Positions 16,946-25,273 of a stretch of 64,000 bases of DNA are shown here, piece after piece. Location of the stretch: contig CAZNLR010000021.1 in NCBI GenBank assembly GCA_964574215.1, positions 14,292 to 78,291 on the forward strand, in the 5' to 3' direction. Below the pieces are notes generated by a model that searched no databases, was not told the origin of the DNA, and saw only the letters and a program-made list of their open reading frames with translations. Source of the stretch: GCA-2725625 sp964574215. Its GTDB lineage: Bacteria > Pseudomonadota > Alphaproteobacteria > Rhodospirillales > UBA2165. Each line of letters starts with the position of its first letter. Positions within the stretch are counted from its first letter, which is position 1. Both the position numbers and the translations under genes were made by a program.

Positions 16946-18643
16946 TTACCCGCCTTGGCAAATCACGTTCAAAACGGCCTGGCGCTTATCCTCCGTTACC
17001 GCCTTGAGACCGCGCTCAAGGGCCGCCGGAATATCCGCCGGATCGTCGACACGCTCACCGTATCCGTCGGACGCCGGCACCACTTGCTCGAAATTGGGCG
17101 ACGGCTCCAATTGGGTGAGCGGTTCACGGTTGCTATTGGCGGCGTAACCGTCCGGGTACATGGCTCGGGTTGCCCGGCCAACCGCATCCCACCGCTGGTT
17201 GTTGAAGATCACGGTAAGGAACGGCAGATCGTGGGCCGCCGCCACGTAGTGGGCGGATACTGGATTGCCGAACATGTAGGCGCCGTCGCCCTCGGTGGCC
17301 ACCACCAGCTTATCCGGATCGGCCAGCTTGGCGCCGATGGCGCCACCGAGCCCCCAGCCCAGACTGCTGGCCCCACCGAACAGGGTGCGCGGCCGGAAGC
17401 GGTCGAGGTATCTTAGATCATACGGCGATTCGCGGATGATCACGCTGTCCTCGCCAATGACCTTATTGAGACTGTGACTAAGCCAGGCCGGATGTATGGT
17501 CGTACTCTTGGCGTGTTGATCAAGTTCTGACTGCCAGGCCTTTTTCATTTCCCGGCGTTTTGAATCAACCCGTTGTCGGCGATCATTGGCCTTCTCCGAT
17601 CTGCCGCTCATTGCTTTCGATATGGTGCGCAAGGTGACGTCGGCCGCTCCAGTTATGGCGAAATCGGCGCGGAACCCGCGATGGGGAGCATCGCTGTACA
17701 GCGGATCGGCGGCAATTTGAGCCACCCGGCAATTTTCATTAGGCTTCGCCAGTCGGGGAATCCACGGCACTTCGCATTCCACCGCCATGATCAAATCCGC
17801 TTCGGTTATCCATGGCGCCGGATCGTAGCCGACATGCATTGGGTGATCGGTCGCCAGGTTCATGGTGCGGGGGCGGTATTGAGTGACCGGGATGGCGTGC
17901 TGCTCGGCCAGTTCCGCCAGAGCCCCGACAGCATCGGGAAGATAGCCCACCTGGGAGGTGACGATAACCGGGTTTTTGGCCTTAGAAACAGCGTCCACCA
18001 ATTGGTCGACTACGTTGGGATCCGGATAGGGGGCGGTGGCGTCGGCATGAGGTACCCCTGCTTCCAAATCGCCTTCAAATTCAGAAGCCAGCACCTCCCG
18101 CGGCAATGTCAGATAAACAGGCCCTTTGGGCAGGGCATTGGCAATATTAACGGCCCGGCCGACGACGGCCTCCAACTGCCCGGCGTCTCTTAGCTCGTAG
18201 TCCCATTTGACCGCCTCCCGCACCATGCCGGCCTGGTCGAACATATCCTGGGTCCAATGGATATCGATACTGCGCCCGCCCACCATGCCGTCTTCCGCAT
18301 AAGGCGAACTTCCGGCAGCGACCAGTACCGGCAGATTGAGCCGGTTGGTGTTGAGCATTTGGCAAAGGGCGTTGGCGGTGCCCACATTGGTGTGGACCAT
18401 GACCATCTGAGGTTGACCACTGACCATGGTGTGTCCCATGGCCAAAGCCATGGCGACATTTTCGTGAGGCACGGCAATGGGGGTTGGCGCCGGTGTGTTA
18501 AGCGCCTGCGCCTTGGCGAAGGCTTCGATAATAGGGGTGAAATCAGTTCCGGCATTGGCGAAAAAAAAGTCGACGCCCCGGTCAGCCAGCAGGGATAAAA
18601 AGGCGTCTGCTACGGTTACCACGCTGTCACGTCTTTCCGACAA
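16946..18643 (-). CDS. Thiamine-diphosphate enzyme (acetolactate synthase / benzoylformate decarboxylase type)
   Basis: A 565-residue ThDP enzyme with three domains: N-terminal pyrimidine-binding domain with the activating glutamate in PHENVAMALAMG (about residue 61), a central domain, and a C-terminal pyrophosphate domain with EGDGAYMFG followed by FNNQRWD, the metal-ThDP motif. Such enzymes decarboxylate 2-oxo acids or join two of them. Start is TTG 18643 behind GGGG with 7-nt spacing. It lies 12 nt after the TRAP large permease in the same operon, so its substrate is likely the imported compound or a product of the divergent operon, for example pyruvate or another 2-oxo acid. Exact reaction unknown. 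Confidence 0.85.
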   Translation of the reverse strand: MSERRDSVVTVADAFLSLLADRGVDFFFANAGTDFTPIIEAFAKAQALNTPAPTPIAVPHENVAMALAMGHTMVSGQPQMVMVHTNVGTANALCQMLNTNRLNLPVLVAAGSSPYAEDGMVGGRSIDIHWTQDMFDQAGMVREAVKWDYELRDAGQLEAVVGRAVNIANALPKGPVYLTLPREVLASEFEGDLEAGVPHADATAPYPDPNVVDQLVDAVSKAKNPVIVTSQVGYLPDAVGALAELAEQHAIPVTQYRPRTMNLATDHPMHVGYDPAPWITEADLIMAVECEVPWIPRLAKPNENCRVAQIAADPLYSDAPHRGFRADFAITGAADVTLRTISKAMSGRSEKANDRRQRVDSKRREMKKAWQSELDQHAKSTTIHPAWLSHSLNKVIGEDSVIIRESPYDLRYLDRFRPRTLFGGASSLGWGLGGAIGAKLADPDKLVVATEGDGAYMFGNPVSAHYVAAAHDLPFLTVIFNNQRWDAVGRATRAMYPDGYAANSNREPLTQLEPSPNFEQVVPASDGYGERVDDPADIPAALERGLKAVTEDKRQAVLNVICQGG

Positions 18644-18655
18644 TAATTTACCCCC

Positions 18656-19960
18656 TCACATCAGCCCCCAGGCCTTCGGCAGCCACAGAGCCGTAACTGG
18701 GAAGACCAGCACGATGGTCAAGCGGACCAGGTCAGTGAGGAAAAAGGGAAATATCCCCTTATAAATGGTCTTCAAATTGAGGTCTTTGGCCATGCCGTTG
18801 AGCACAAACACGTTGATGCCAATGGGGGGCGTGATCATGCCGATTTCCATGATCATCACGTTGACCACTCCCCACCACACCGGATCGTAACCCATATCGA
18901 TGATTACCGGATAAACGAAAGGCAAGGTAATGACCATAGCGGCCACGGTATCGAAAATGCTGCCCAGGATCAGATACATGATCATCATCATGAGCAGGAC
19001 AATAAAATTCGAAGCGTTCAAACTCTTGATAAATTCGACCGAGGCATCGGGCAAGCCGGATAGGGTGATGAAATAGCTGAAAATGGACGCTCCCATGATG
19101 ATGACGAATATCATGCCGGTGTTGGAGGCGGTACTGGTCAGGCATTCCAGGAACCCGCTCATCTTCATACCGTTAAAGAGCGCAAAGAAGAACGCCAGAC
19201 TGGCGCCGACAGAGGCGGCTTCGGTAATGGTAAATATGCCGGTATAGATACCGCCCGAAACAACGATGGCAATGAGCAAGAATCGCCAGGATTGAACAAG
19301 CACCGTTATTTTTTCGTTCCACGGAATACGTTCCCCGGCAGGACCGGCGTCCGGTTTGAGGCGCACATAAATGGCGATGGTGAAACAGTACAGCACCGTC
19401 GCGATGGCGCCCGGAAAAATGGCGGCTGCGAAAAGAGCGATAATGCTTTCTTCGGTAAGAATACCGTAGACAATCATGACGACAGACGGCGGCACCAGCA
19501 TGCCCAAGGTGCCACCGGCGGCGATACTGCCGCTCGCCAGCGTCTGCAGATAATTGCGCTGCAGCATCTCCGGCAAGGCAATTTTCGCCATCGTCGCCGT
19601 GGTGGCGATGGAGGAGCCGCAAATGGCGCCGAAACCGGCACAGCCGCCGATGGTCGCCATGGCGAGACCGCCCCTGAAATGGCCAATCATGGCATAGGCA
19701 AGCCGGTACATATCCGCCGACACACCGGCTTCCGTGGCAAACGCCCCCATCAGCAGGAACAGGGCAACGACAGCCAGTCCTTCATTTTCAATGGCCGCCG
19801 AAGGTTCGGTACCCAACAGGGTAAGTGCCGGTTCCCAGCCAATGATGAAAGCAACCGACGTTACGCCGGTGATGCCCATGGCAACGCCAATCGGCACATG
19901 CAGGGCGATAAGGATGAACATGGCGCCAAGACCAAGTGCACCCAATAACAGAGGATCCAT
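18656..19960 (-). CDS. TRAP transporter large permease (DctM family)
   Basis: A 434-residue membrane protein with about twelve hydrophobic segments, starting MDPLLLGALGLGAMFILIALHVPIG in the manner of DctM. Typical motifs include GCAGFGAICGSSIATTATMAKIALPEM and the C-terminal GMITPPIGINVFVLNGMA. With the small permease and periplasmic binding protein it imports an organic acid driven by a sodium or proton gradient. Its ATG overlaps the stop of the small permease (TAATG). The next gene, the ThDP enzyme, follows by 12 nt. Confidence 0.93.
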   Translation of the reverse strand: MDPLLLGALGLGAMFILIALHVPIGVAMGITGVTSVAFIIGWEPALTLLGTEPSAAIENEGLAVVALFLLMGAFATEAGVSADMYRLAYAMIGHFRGGLAMATIGGCAGFGAICGSSIATTATMAKIALPEMLQRNYLQTLASGSIAAGGTLGMLVPPSVVMIVYGILTEESIIALFAAAIFPGAIATVLYCFTIAIYVRLKPDAGPAGERIPWNEKITVLVQSWRFLLIAIVVSGGIYTGIFTITEAASVGASLAFFFALFNGMKMSGFLECLTSTASNTGMIFVIIMGASIFSYFITLSGLPDASVEFIKSLNASNFIVLLMMMIMYLILGSIFDTVAAMVITLPFVYPVIIDMGYDPVWWGVVNVMIMEIGMITPPIGINVFVLNGMAKDLNLKTIYKGIFPFFLTDLVRLTIVLVFPVTALWLPKAWGLM

Positions 19961-20496
19961 TATACGCCCTCCGATTCTTCTTTGGGCAATCTGGTCGGCA
20001 GATTAAAGATCGCACTGTAGAAACTGTCAAAAACCACCAGTACCTGCACGGGTACCGTGATTGTCATAATAATAGAAATTATCCACCACCAGGGAGCAAT
20101 GGGAAATTCCAACGTAGGTGACGTTCGATTGCTGACCTGCAGGTCAATGGTCAGCAAATAAAATTGCCATACGAGGATGCCGAAAAAGGCGAGGGTCAAT
20201 AAATTTCCGAACGCCTCCAACCAGTAATTCGTCCGCCCCTTTATTCCTTTGCCCAAAAACCGAATGACGACATTCTGGTCGCGGAGCAACAGGGACGGAA
20301 AACAGGAAGAGATCACAATCGCATAGGAAATTTGCGCGATGTCGTTAAAACCGGGAATTCGCGGTAAAGTGAGCCACCGGCCAACGCCATCTATCATCGT
20401 CAGCATGGCGACCAGGACAAGGCCGGTAAAGCCGATGCAGGCGACCAGCCGTAAATAACCGCTGAGCCGCCTGCTTCTTAATTGGAATTGATCCAA
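19960..20496 (-). CDS. TRAP transporter small permease (DctQ family)
   Basis: A 178-residue protein with four transmembrane segments and the DctQ pattern (RWLTLPRIPGFNDIAQISYAI between helices 1 and 2). It forms the small membrane subunit of the TRAP importer together with DctM, with which it overlaps. The open frame starts at TTG 20496; no ATG gives a full first helix, so the unusual start is probably right. It is 29 nt after the binding-protein gene. Confidence 0.88.
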   Translation of the reverse strand: MDQFQLRSRRLSGYLRLVACIGFTGLVLVAMLTMIDGVGRWLTLPRIPGFNDIAQISYAIVISSCFPSLLLRDQNVVIRFLGKGIKGRTNYWLEAFGNLLTLAFFGILVWQFYLLTIDLQVSNRTSPTLEFPIAPWWWIISIIMTITVPVQVLVVFDSFYSAIFNLPTRLPKEESEGV

Positions 20497-20525
20497 GGCT
20501 CTAGACCGTACTAATCGATTGCCAG

Positions 20526-21530
20526 TTAGCCGCCCTTACGGACATCGGCAATAATTTGAACCGCCTTATCATAGACAGCCTGACCATTCTTGGTTTTCTT
20601 AATCCACCAACTGTGAACGGAGGCTTTGGATTCTTTCGCCAGTTTGTCGAAAGCGGCTCCGCTCGGCTTAACGACCGTCAGTTTTTGCGCCTGCGGATTG
20701 GACTTGATGATTTTCTGCGTTGCGCCCGAATAAGCGGCGCCGCCGGCCAAGGCAATTTTCTCACCCCCTTGTTTCAAGAACGCGGCCTGGACGTCTTTCG
20801 ACAGCCCGTCCCATTTTTTCTTGTTCATGCCAAGGAAGAAAGGAATGGCGCCAAGCGGCAGATCCATCACATGGGTAACCAGATTTAACGCTTTAAAGGT
20901 CCGCATACCCGTCCAACCTTGTTGACCGCCGTCGATGGTCTTGCGGTTCAACGCAATCGACATTTTCGGCGCACTCATGGTTTGCGGAACGGCGCCAATC
21001 TGACCAAGCCAGTAACCGCCGACTGCGCCGGCATTCCGGATTTTTAGGTTCTTAAGATCAGCAATCGTTTTCACCGGTTTTCTCAAGAAAAGCAAATTCG
21101 GTTCCGTCGCCCAGGCGCCGATCAATTTAACATGATCGAGACCGGTTCTAATACCAGCGTCATGAAGACGTTGCACAACCAAACCCGCTTCCTTGGCGTT
21201 GTTGACCAGGAACGGCAGTTCCGTGATCTGCATTTCGGGAAATTGTCCGGATGTATAGCCCGGGAGAATCCATGCCAGATCGGCAACGCCGTTTTTCACC
21301 AATTCGTACTGCTTCACCGGACTTTTTCCAAGCGACCCACCCCAAAAGCCTTTCAAGCTTACTTTGTCGCCGATATCCGCTTTGACGCGCGCCATCCAGG
21401 GTTTAATCACCTTGCTGACGCCCATGCTTTTCGGCGATACGAATGACGCGACTTTGATGTCGGCTGCATCGGCACCGCCCGTTTGCAGCAACATCAATCC
21501 CGTCGCCGCCAATAAAACCTTCCTGTACAT
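20526..21530 (-). CDS. TRAP transporter substrate-binding protein (DctP family)
   Basis: About 334 residues. ATG 21530 has a strong AAGGAGAAAGTCAT site and gives a clean Sec signal peptide (MYRKVLLAATGLMLLQTGGADAA), so the longer frame from 21605 is rejected. The mature protein has DctP features including the conserved arginine region around KNLKIRNAG, which in the family salt-bridges a carboxylate ligand. This suggests an organic-acid or other carboxylated substrate. First gene of the operon dctPQM-ThDP, divergent from the GntR regulator at 21831. Confidence 0.92.
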   Translation of the reverse strand: MYRKVLLAATGLMLLQTGGADAADIKVASFVSPKSMGVSKVIKPWMARVKADIGDKVSLKGFWGGSLGKSPVKQYELVKNGVADLAWILPGYTSGQFPEMQITELPFLVNNAKEAGLVVQRLHDAGIRTGLDHVKLIGAWATEPNLLFLRKPVKTIADLKNLKIRNAGAVGGYWLGQIGAVPQTMSAPKMSIALNRKTIDGGQQGWTGMRTFKALNLVTHVMDLPLGAIPFFLGMNKKKWDGLSKDVQAAFLKQGGEKIALAGGAAYSGATQKIIKSNPQAQKLTVVKPSGAAFDKLAKESKASVHSWWIKKTKNGQAVYDKAVQIIADVRKGG

Positions 21531-21760
21531 ATGACTTTCTCCTTTTTTTCCCAAATTCCCTGCCAGGGACTTAGCCACCGGCAAAAACAACCTCCCCCGG
21601 TACAATGGGGATTTTCCTTTCGATTACGGCGTCAATAGAACTGCACCACAACCAGACATTTTATATACTAATGATAAGTCAATATATCAATTGTTATTTT
21701 AAAAAAATTGAAATCATTAAAAAAATGGCTATTTTCAGTAAAAAAATAATGCTATACTTA

Positions 21761-21780
21761 TATAACAATCTAATGTTATA
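21761..21780. promoter_or_regulatory. Candidate GntR operator upstream of the block B regulator
   Basis: A perfect inverted repeat TATAACA (21761-21767), 6-nt spacer ATCTAA, TGTTATA (21774-21780) lies in the AT-rich 300-nt region between dctP and the GntR gene. A TATACT hexamer sits just upstream at 21753-21758. The spacing and AT content fit a GntR dimer site. AATATATCA near 21680 also resembles text in the divergent region at 9655-9804. Not tested by any search. Confidence 0.4.
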
Positions 21781-21830
21781 AATTCCAACTTCACCAAATA
21801 CAAAAAACCGCTTAAGGGACGAAATACGCT

Positions 21831-22609
21831 GTGAAAACAGGCGCTGAACACAAAAATGTTTCTGCCTCGCTTAGGATGCCGCTATACCATCAGATTTATC
21901 TGATCCTGAGGCAAAAGGTGTTGAGCGGCGAGTTTGGTTTTGACGAGCGGATTCCCAGCGAGCAGGAGCTGGTCGATGAATACAATGTTTCCAGGATAAC
22001 CGCCCGGCGCGCCCTCGACGAATTGGCAGCCGAAGGTTTGGTGGTACGGCAACGGGGTAAAGGCACGCGCGTCAGTTTCCGCCCCCCTACCCAGCCTTTG
22101 GAATCATCGGTGGAAGGGCTGCTGGAAAATTTGCTGGCCATGGGCCTGGAAACGGAAGTTTCCCTGATTGAATTCGAATACGTTACGGNNNNNNNNNNTC
22201 TGGCGCCGTTGTCCAACGGGCCGTCAGGGTGCGTAGCCTCGACAATGGGCCGTTCTCCTACCTCATCACCTATGTCCCTCAGGATATTGGCAATAAATTC
22301 GATGCCAATGACCTTGCCAATGAACCCCTGCTGCAATTGCTGGAACGAAGCGGTGTCGTGGTTGACGGCGCCAAACAAACGATATCCGCCACTCTGGCAG
22401 ACGCCGACGTGGCGACACACCTAAATACCGAAGTGGGCACGGCTTTGCTCGAAATCCGGCGGGTAGTAACGGACCAGTCCGGGCGCCCGGTAGAATTCAT
22501 CCGCGCCTTATACCGGCCCGACCGGTACCAGTACAATATGGTCCTGTCCCGGGTTCAGAATGAAAGCGGCAATACCTGGTCTTCCAGTGACGATAAGGAC
22601 GGCGGCTGA
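21831..22609 (+). CDS. GntR-family regulator with UTRA domain (block B), split by an assembly gap
   Basis: Paralogue of the regulator at 9805. The N-terminal winged helix (PLYHQIYLILRQKV, VSRITARRALDELA, RQRGKGTRV) is read in one frame up to the ten Ns. The UTRA domain continues in another frame from 22199 (SGAVVQRAVRVRSLDNG ... LYRPDRYQYNMVL). Alignment with the paralogue indicates that about 12 codons are missing, so the break is best explained by a gap of unknown true length, not by a mutation. The start is GTG 21831. The stop is 2 nt before the dehydratase large-subunit ATG, so the regulator heads the catabolic operon and diverges from the TRAP operon. Confidence 0.85.
22189..22198. other. 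Assembly gap (ten Ns)
   Basis: Ten Ns inside the UTRA domain of the GntR gene. Before the gap the codon phase leaves one base (a G); after the gap the frame restarts at 22199. The real length must therefore be 2 modulo 3. Comparison with the paralogous regulator suggests about 35 nt. Confidence 0.95.
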
Positions 22610-22611
22610 CC

Positions 22612-23880
22612 ATGGGACTAACCACAGCCGAAAAAATCATCGCCAAGGCAGCCGGCAGGGAACATGTTCAGCCCGGTGAGATCGTCACCTGCGCCGTTGA
22701 CCTGGCCATGATTCATGACAGCGGCGGTCCCCGCAGGGTCAAACCGGCCATGGAAAAATTGGGTGTGGGACTTTGGGATCCCGACAAAATCGTTCTTGTA
22801 TCGGATCATTTTTCGCCCTGCACCGACGCCGAAAGCGCCGGAATCCTCAAGCTGACACGGGAATGGGCAGCGGAAAACGGGATTAAAAACTTTTATGACC
22901 AGCAGGGTATTTGCCACGTGGTGACGCCGGAGCACGGCCACATCCGGCCCGGCATGTTTGCCGTCGGCGGTGACAGCCATTCTCCAACCGGAGGCGCTTT
23001 CGGCAGCTACATGTTCGGCATCGGCGCGACGGACATGCTCGGCGTTCTGGTGACGGGAGAGACCTGGATCAAGGTCCCCCAGACCATCCAAATCCGCTGG
23101 GCCGGGGAACTCGGCCCGGGCGTTGCAGCCAAGGACATGGCGCTCAAAATGTGCGCCACGCTCGGCATGAATGGCGGCGACTATCAGGCCGTTCAGTACA
23201 GTGGCTCGACCATTGAACAACTCGATATGATGGAACGGATGACCTTGAGCAACATGGCGGCCGAGCTGGGTGCTCAGGCGGGCATCATCGAACCGGACGA
23301 AACGACGGCTGCCTATGTGGCGAAAGCCGGTGGCGATCCTGGTGATTGGGCTTCATTCAAAAGCGATCAGGACGCCAGCTATCACGTCACCCACGAATTC
23401 AACGCGACCGATCTGCAACCCCATGTCGCCGCTCCACACAGTCCTGCCAATGCGGCGCCGGTCGAAGACGTGGACCGGGATGAAATCGACCAATTCTATA
23501 TCGGCGCCTGCACCGGCGCGAAGCTGAGCGATCTGAGAATGGCGGCAGAAGTGCTGAAGAACAATCACATCGCCGCCGGCAAGCGCTTGACCATTGCGCC
23601 GGCGTCATCGCGCATCCTCAAAGAGGCGACCAAGTCGGGAGTAATCGAAACTCTGCTGGAAGCGGGGGCTCTTCTTCTGCCGCCGGGGTGCGGGGCCTGC
23701 GCCGGCTACGGCGTCGGCGTTTTGGCCGAAGACGAGGTGTGCCTGGCGTCAACGGCGCGGAACTTCCAGGGCCGTATGGGTGCCGGCTCGTCGCTGGTTT
23801 ATCTGGCTTCTCCCTACACCGTTGCAGCCAGCGCCATCGCCGGCCGCATTTCAGATCCGAGAGAAGTGTTGACGTCATGA
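22612..23880 (+). CDS. Aconitase-superfamily hydro-lyase, large subunit (LeuC / dimethylmalate dehydratase type)
   Basis: A 422-residue [4Fe-4S] hydro-lyase subunit. The three cluster cysteines are seen in GACTGAK near residue 303 and PPGCGACAGYG near 360. GGDSHSPTGGAFGSY is the typical substrate-loop region. The size and separate small subunit match the short, archaeal-type isopropylmalate/homoaconitate isomerase branch, which also includes 2,3-dimethylmalate dehydratase. The enzyme adds or removes water on a malate or maleate derivative. No leuB or leuA is adjacent, while a lyase of the isocitrate-lyase family is, so a catabolic alkylmalate role is more likely than leucine synthesis. Overlaps the small subunit by ATGA. 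Confidence 0.88.
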   Translation: MGLTTAEKIIAKAAGREHVQPGEIVTCAVDLAMIHDSGGPRRVKPAMEKLGVGLWDPDKIVLVSDHFSPCTDAESAGILKLTREWAAENGIKNFYDQQGICHVVTPEHGHIRPGMFAVGGDSHSPTGGAFGSYMFGIGATDMLGVLVTGETWIKVPQTIQIRWAGELGPGVAAKDMALKMCATLGMNGGDYQAVQYSGSTIEQLDMMERMTLSNMAAELGAQAGIIEPDETTAAYVAKAGGDPGDWASFKSDQDASYHVTHEFNATDLQPHVAAPHSPANAAPVEDVDRDEIDQFYIGACTGAKLSDLRMAAEVLKNNHIAAGKRLTIAPASSRILKEATKSGVIETLLEAGALLLPPGCGACAGYGVGVLAEDEVCLASTARNFQGRMGAGSSLVYLASPYTVAASAIAGRISDPREVLTS

Positions 23881-24368
23881 GCGGGCGCGTGTGGAAATTC
23901 GGCGATGACGTGAATACGGATGTTCTGGCGCCCGGCACTTATATCAAACTGCCGATCGAGGAACTGGCCTCCCATTGCCTGGAATCGGTCGATCCGAAAT
24001 TCGCCGGTTCGGTTTCTCCCGGTGACTTTGTGGTCGGCGGGAAAAATTTCGGTATGGGATCAAGCCGCGAACAAGCCGCCCAGGTGTTAAAGGTTCTTGG
24101 TGTTGCTGCGGTCATGGCGCCTTCCTTTGGGGGAATTTTCTACCGCAACGCTTTCAATCTCGGCTTACCGGCAATAATTTTGCACGATGCAGACCGCATT
24201 GAAGACGGCCACAATCTGGATATTAATCTTCAGGATGGAAAAATCAGCAACCTGTCGACCGGGGAAGAACTAAATGGGGAGGCCGTGCCGGAAAATCTGC
24301 TGACCATCGTCGAGGCCGGCGGGCTGGTGCCGTTGCTGGAAGCCAGGTTTAAATCAACCAACAAATAG
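23877..24368 (+). CDS. Aconitase-superfamily hydro-lyase, small subunit (LeuD type)
   Basis: A 163-residue swivel-domain subunit with WKFGDDVNTDVLAPGTYI at the start and GKNFGMGSSREQAAQVLK near residue 55, the substrate-recognition loop of LeuD-type proteins. The frame is open from 23688, but the ATG at 23877 overlaps the stop of the large subunit (ATGA) and gives the family N-terminus. It combines with the large subunit to make the hydro-lyase. It is 25 nt before the lyase gene. Confidence 0.9.
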   Translation: MSGRVWKFGDDVNTDVLAPGTYIKLPIEELASHCLESVDPKFAGSVSPGDFVVGGKNFGMGSSREQAAQVLKVLGVAAVMAPSFGGIFYRNAFNLGLPAIILHDADRIEDGHNLDINLQDGKISNLSTGEELNGEAVPENLLTIVEAGGLVPLLEARFKSTNK

Positions 24369-24393
24369 CAATTCAACGATAAGGGGACGGCTA

Positions 24394-25272
24394 ATGTCGC
24401 CGCAAAAACTGTTAAAAGACCGCTTGGGACAAAAGAAAATCCTACTGACGCCGGGCATTTATGACGCCTTCGGGGCCATGATGGCTGACCGGGCCGGATT
24501 TGAGGCGCTTTACATATCGGGTGCGTCCATCGCCTACACCAAGCTGGGCCGACCGGATATCGGGCTGGTGACGTTGGATGAACTTACCGCGACGGTCTCC
24601 ACTGTCCGGGAGCGGGTCGATCTGCCGCTAATCGTTGATGCCGATACGGGCTTCGGCAACGCCCTCAATGTGCAAAGGACGGTAAAAAACCTGGAGCGGG
24701 CCGGCGCGTCGGCGATCCAATTGGAAGACCAGTCCCTGCCGAAACGGTGCGGTCATCTGGACGGTAAAACTCTGGTTTCGCCAGAGGAAATGAACGGTAA
24801 AATCAAGGCCGCCCTGGACGCCAGAACAGACGAAAACACCTTGATTGTGGCCCGTACGGACGCCGTCGGCGTGGAAGGTTACGCCTCCGCCATGGACCGA
24901 GTGGAAGGCATGATCGAAGCGGGCGCGGATATTCTGTTTATCGAAGCCCTGAAAGAAGAGGAACAGTTCAAAGACGCCGTCGAACGGGTTAACGGCCGCG
25001 CGCCCCTGCTGATCAATATGGTTGAAGGCGGCAAAACACCCATGCGGTCGGCGCAATCGCTAGAGAATTTGGGATTCGGCATTGTGATTTTTCCGGGCGG
25101 CCTGGTGCGCGCCCTCGCCCATACGGCGGAACGGTATTTCACCTGTCTCAAAGAGGAAGGCTCGACTGAATCGTTCAGGGACAACATGTTCGATTTTTCA
25201 GAACTGAACGATCTGCTCGGTACGGCGGACATCCTCGCCACCGGCAAACGCTATGACGAGGGAACAAACTGA
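24394..25272 (+). CDS. Isocitrate lyase / PEP mutase family lyase (methylisocitrate or dimethylmalate lyase type)
   Basis: A 292-residue TIM-barrel enzyme with the family active-site loop PKRCGHLDGK (Cys near residue 118) and the metal site IVDADTGFGN (about 86-95). Members with KRCGH cleave 2-hydroxy-di- or tricarboxylates by retro-aldol chemistry, giving pyruvate or glyoxylate plus a carboxylic acid. Placed straight after an aconitase-type dehydratase, it is a good candidate to cleave the malate that the dehydratase makes, as the lyase does after dimethylmalate dehydratase in anaerobic nicotinate fermentation. Good site AAGGGGAC before ATG. The next gene begins 1 nt after its stop. Confidence 0.85.
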   Translation: MSPQKLLKDRLGQKKILLTPGIYDAFGAMMADRAGFEALYISGASIAYTKLGRPDIGLVTLDELTATVSTVRERVDLPLIVDADTGFGNALNVQRTVKNLERAGASAIQLEDQSLPKRCGHLDGKTLVSPEEMNGKIKAALDARTDENTLIVARTDAVGVEGYASAMDRVEGMIEAGADILFIEALKEEEQFKDAVERVNGRAPLLINMVEGGKTPMRSAQSLENLGFGIVIFPGGLVRALAHTAERYFTCLKEEGSTESFRDNMFDFSELNDLLGTADILATGKRYDEGTN

Positions 25273-25273
25273 C

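Noticed and set aside
21831..22609. Frameshifted GntR pseudogene
   Set aside because: The frame change coincides with ten Ns, and both halves are well conserved, so an assembly gap explains it.
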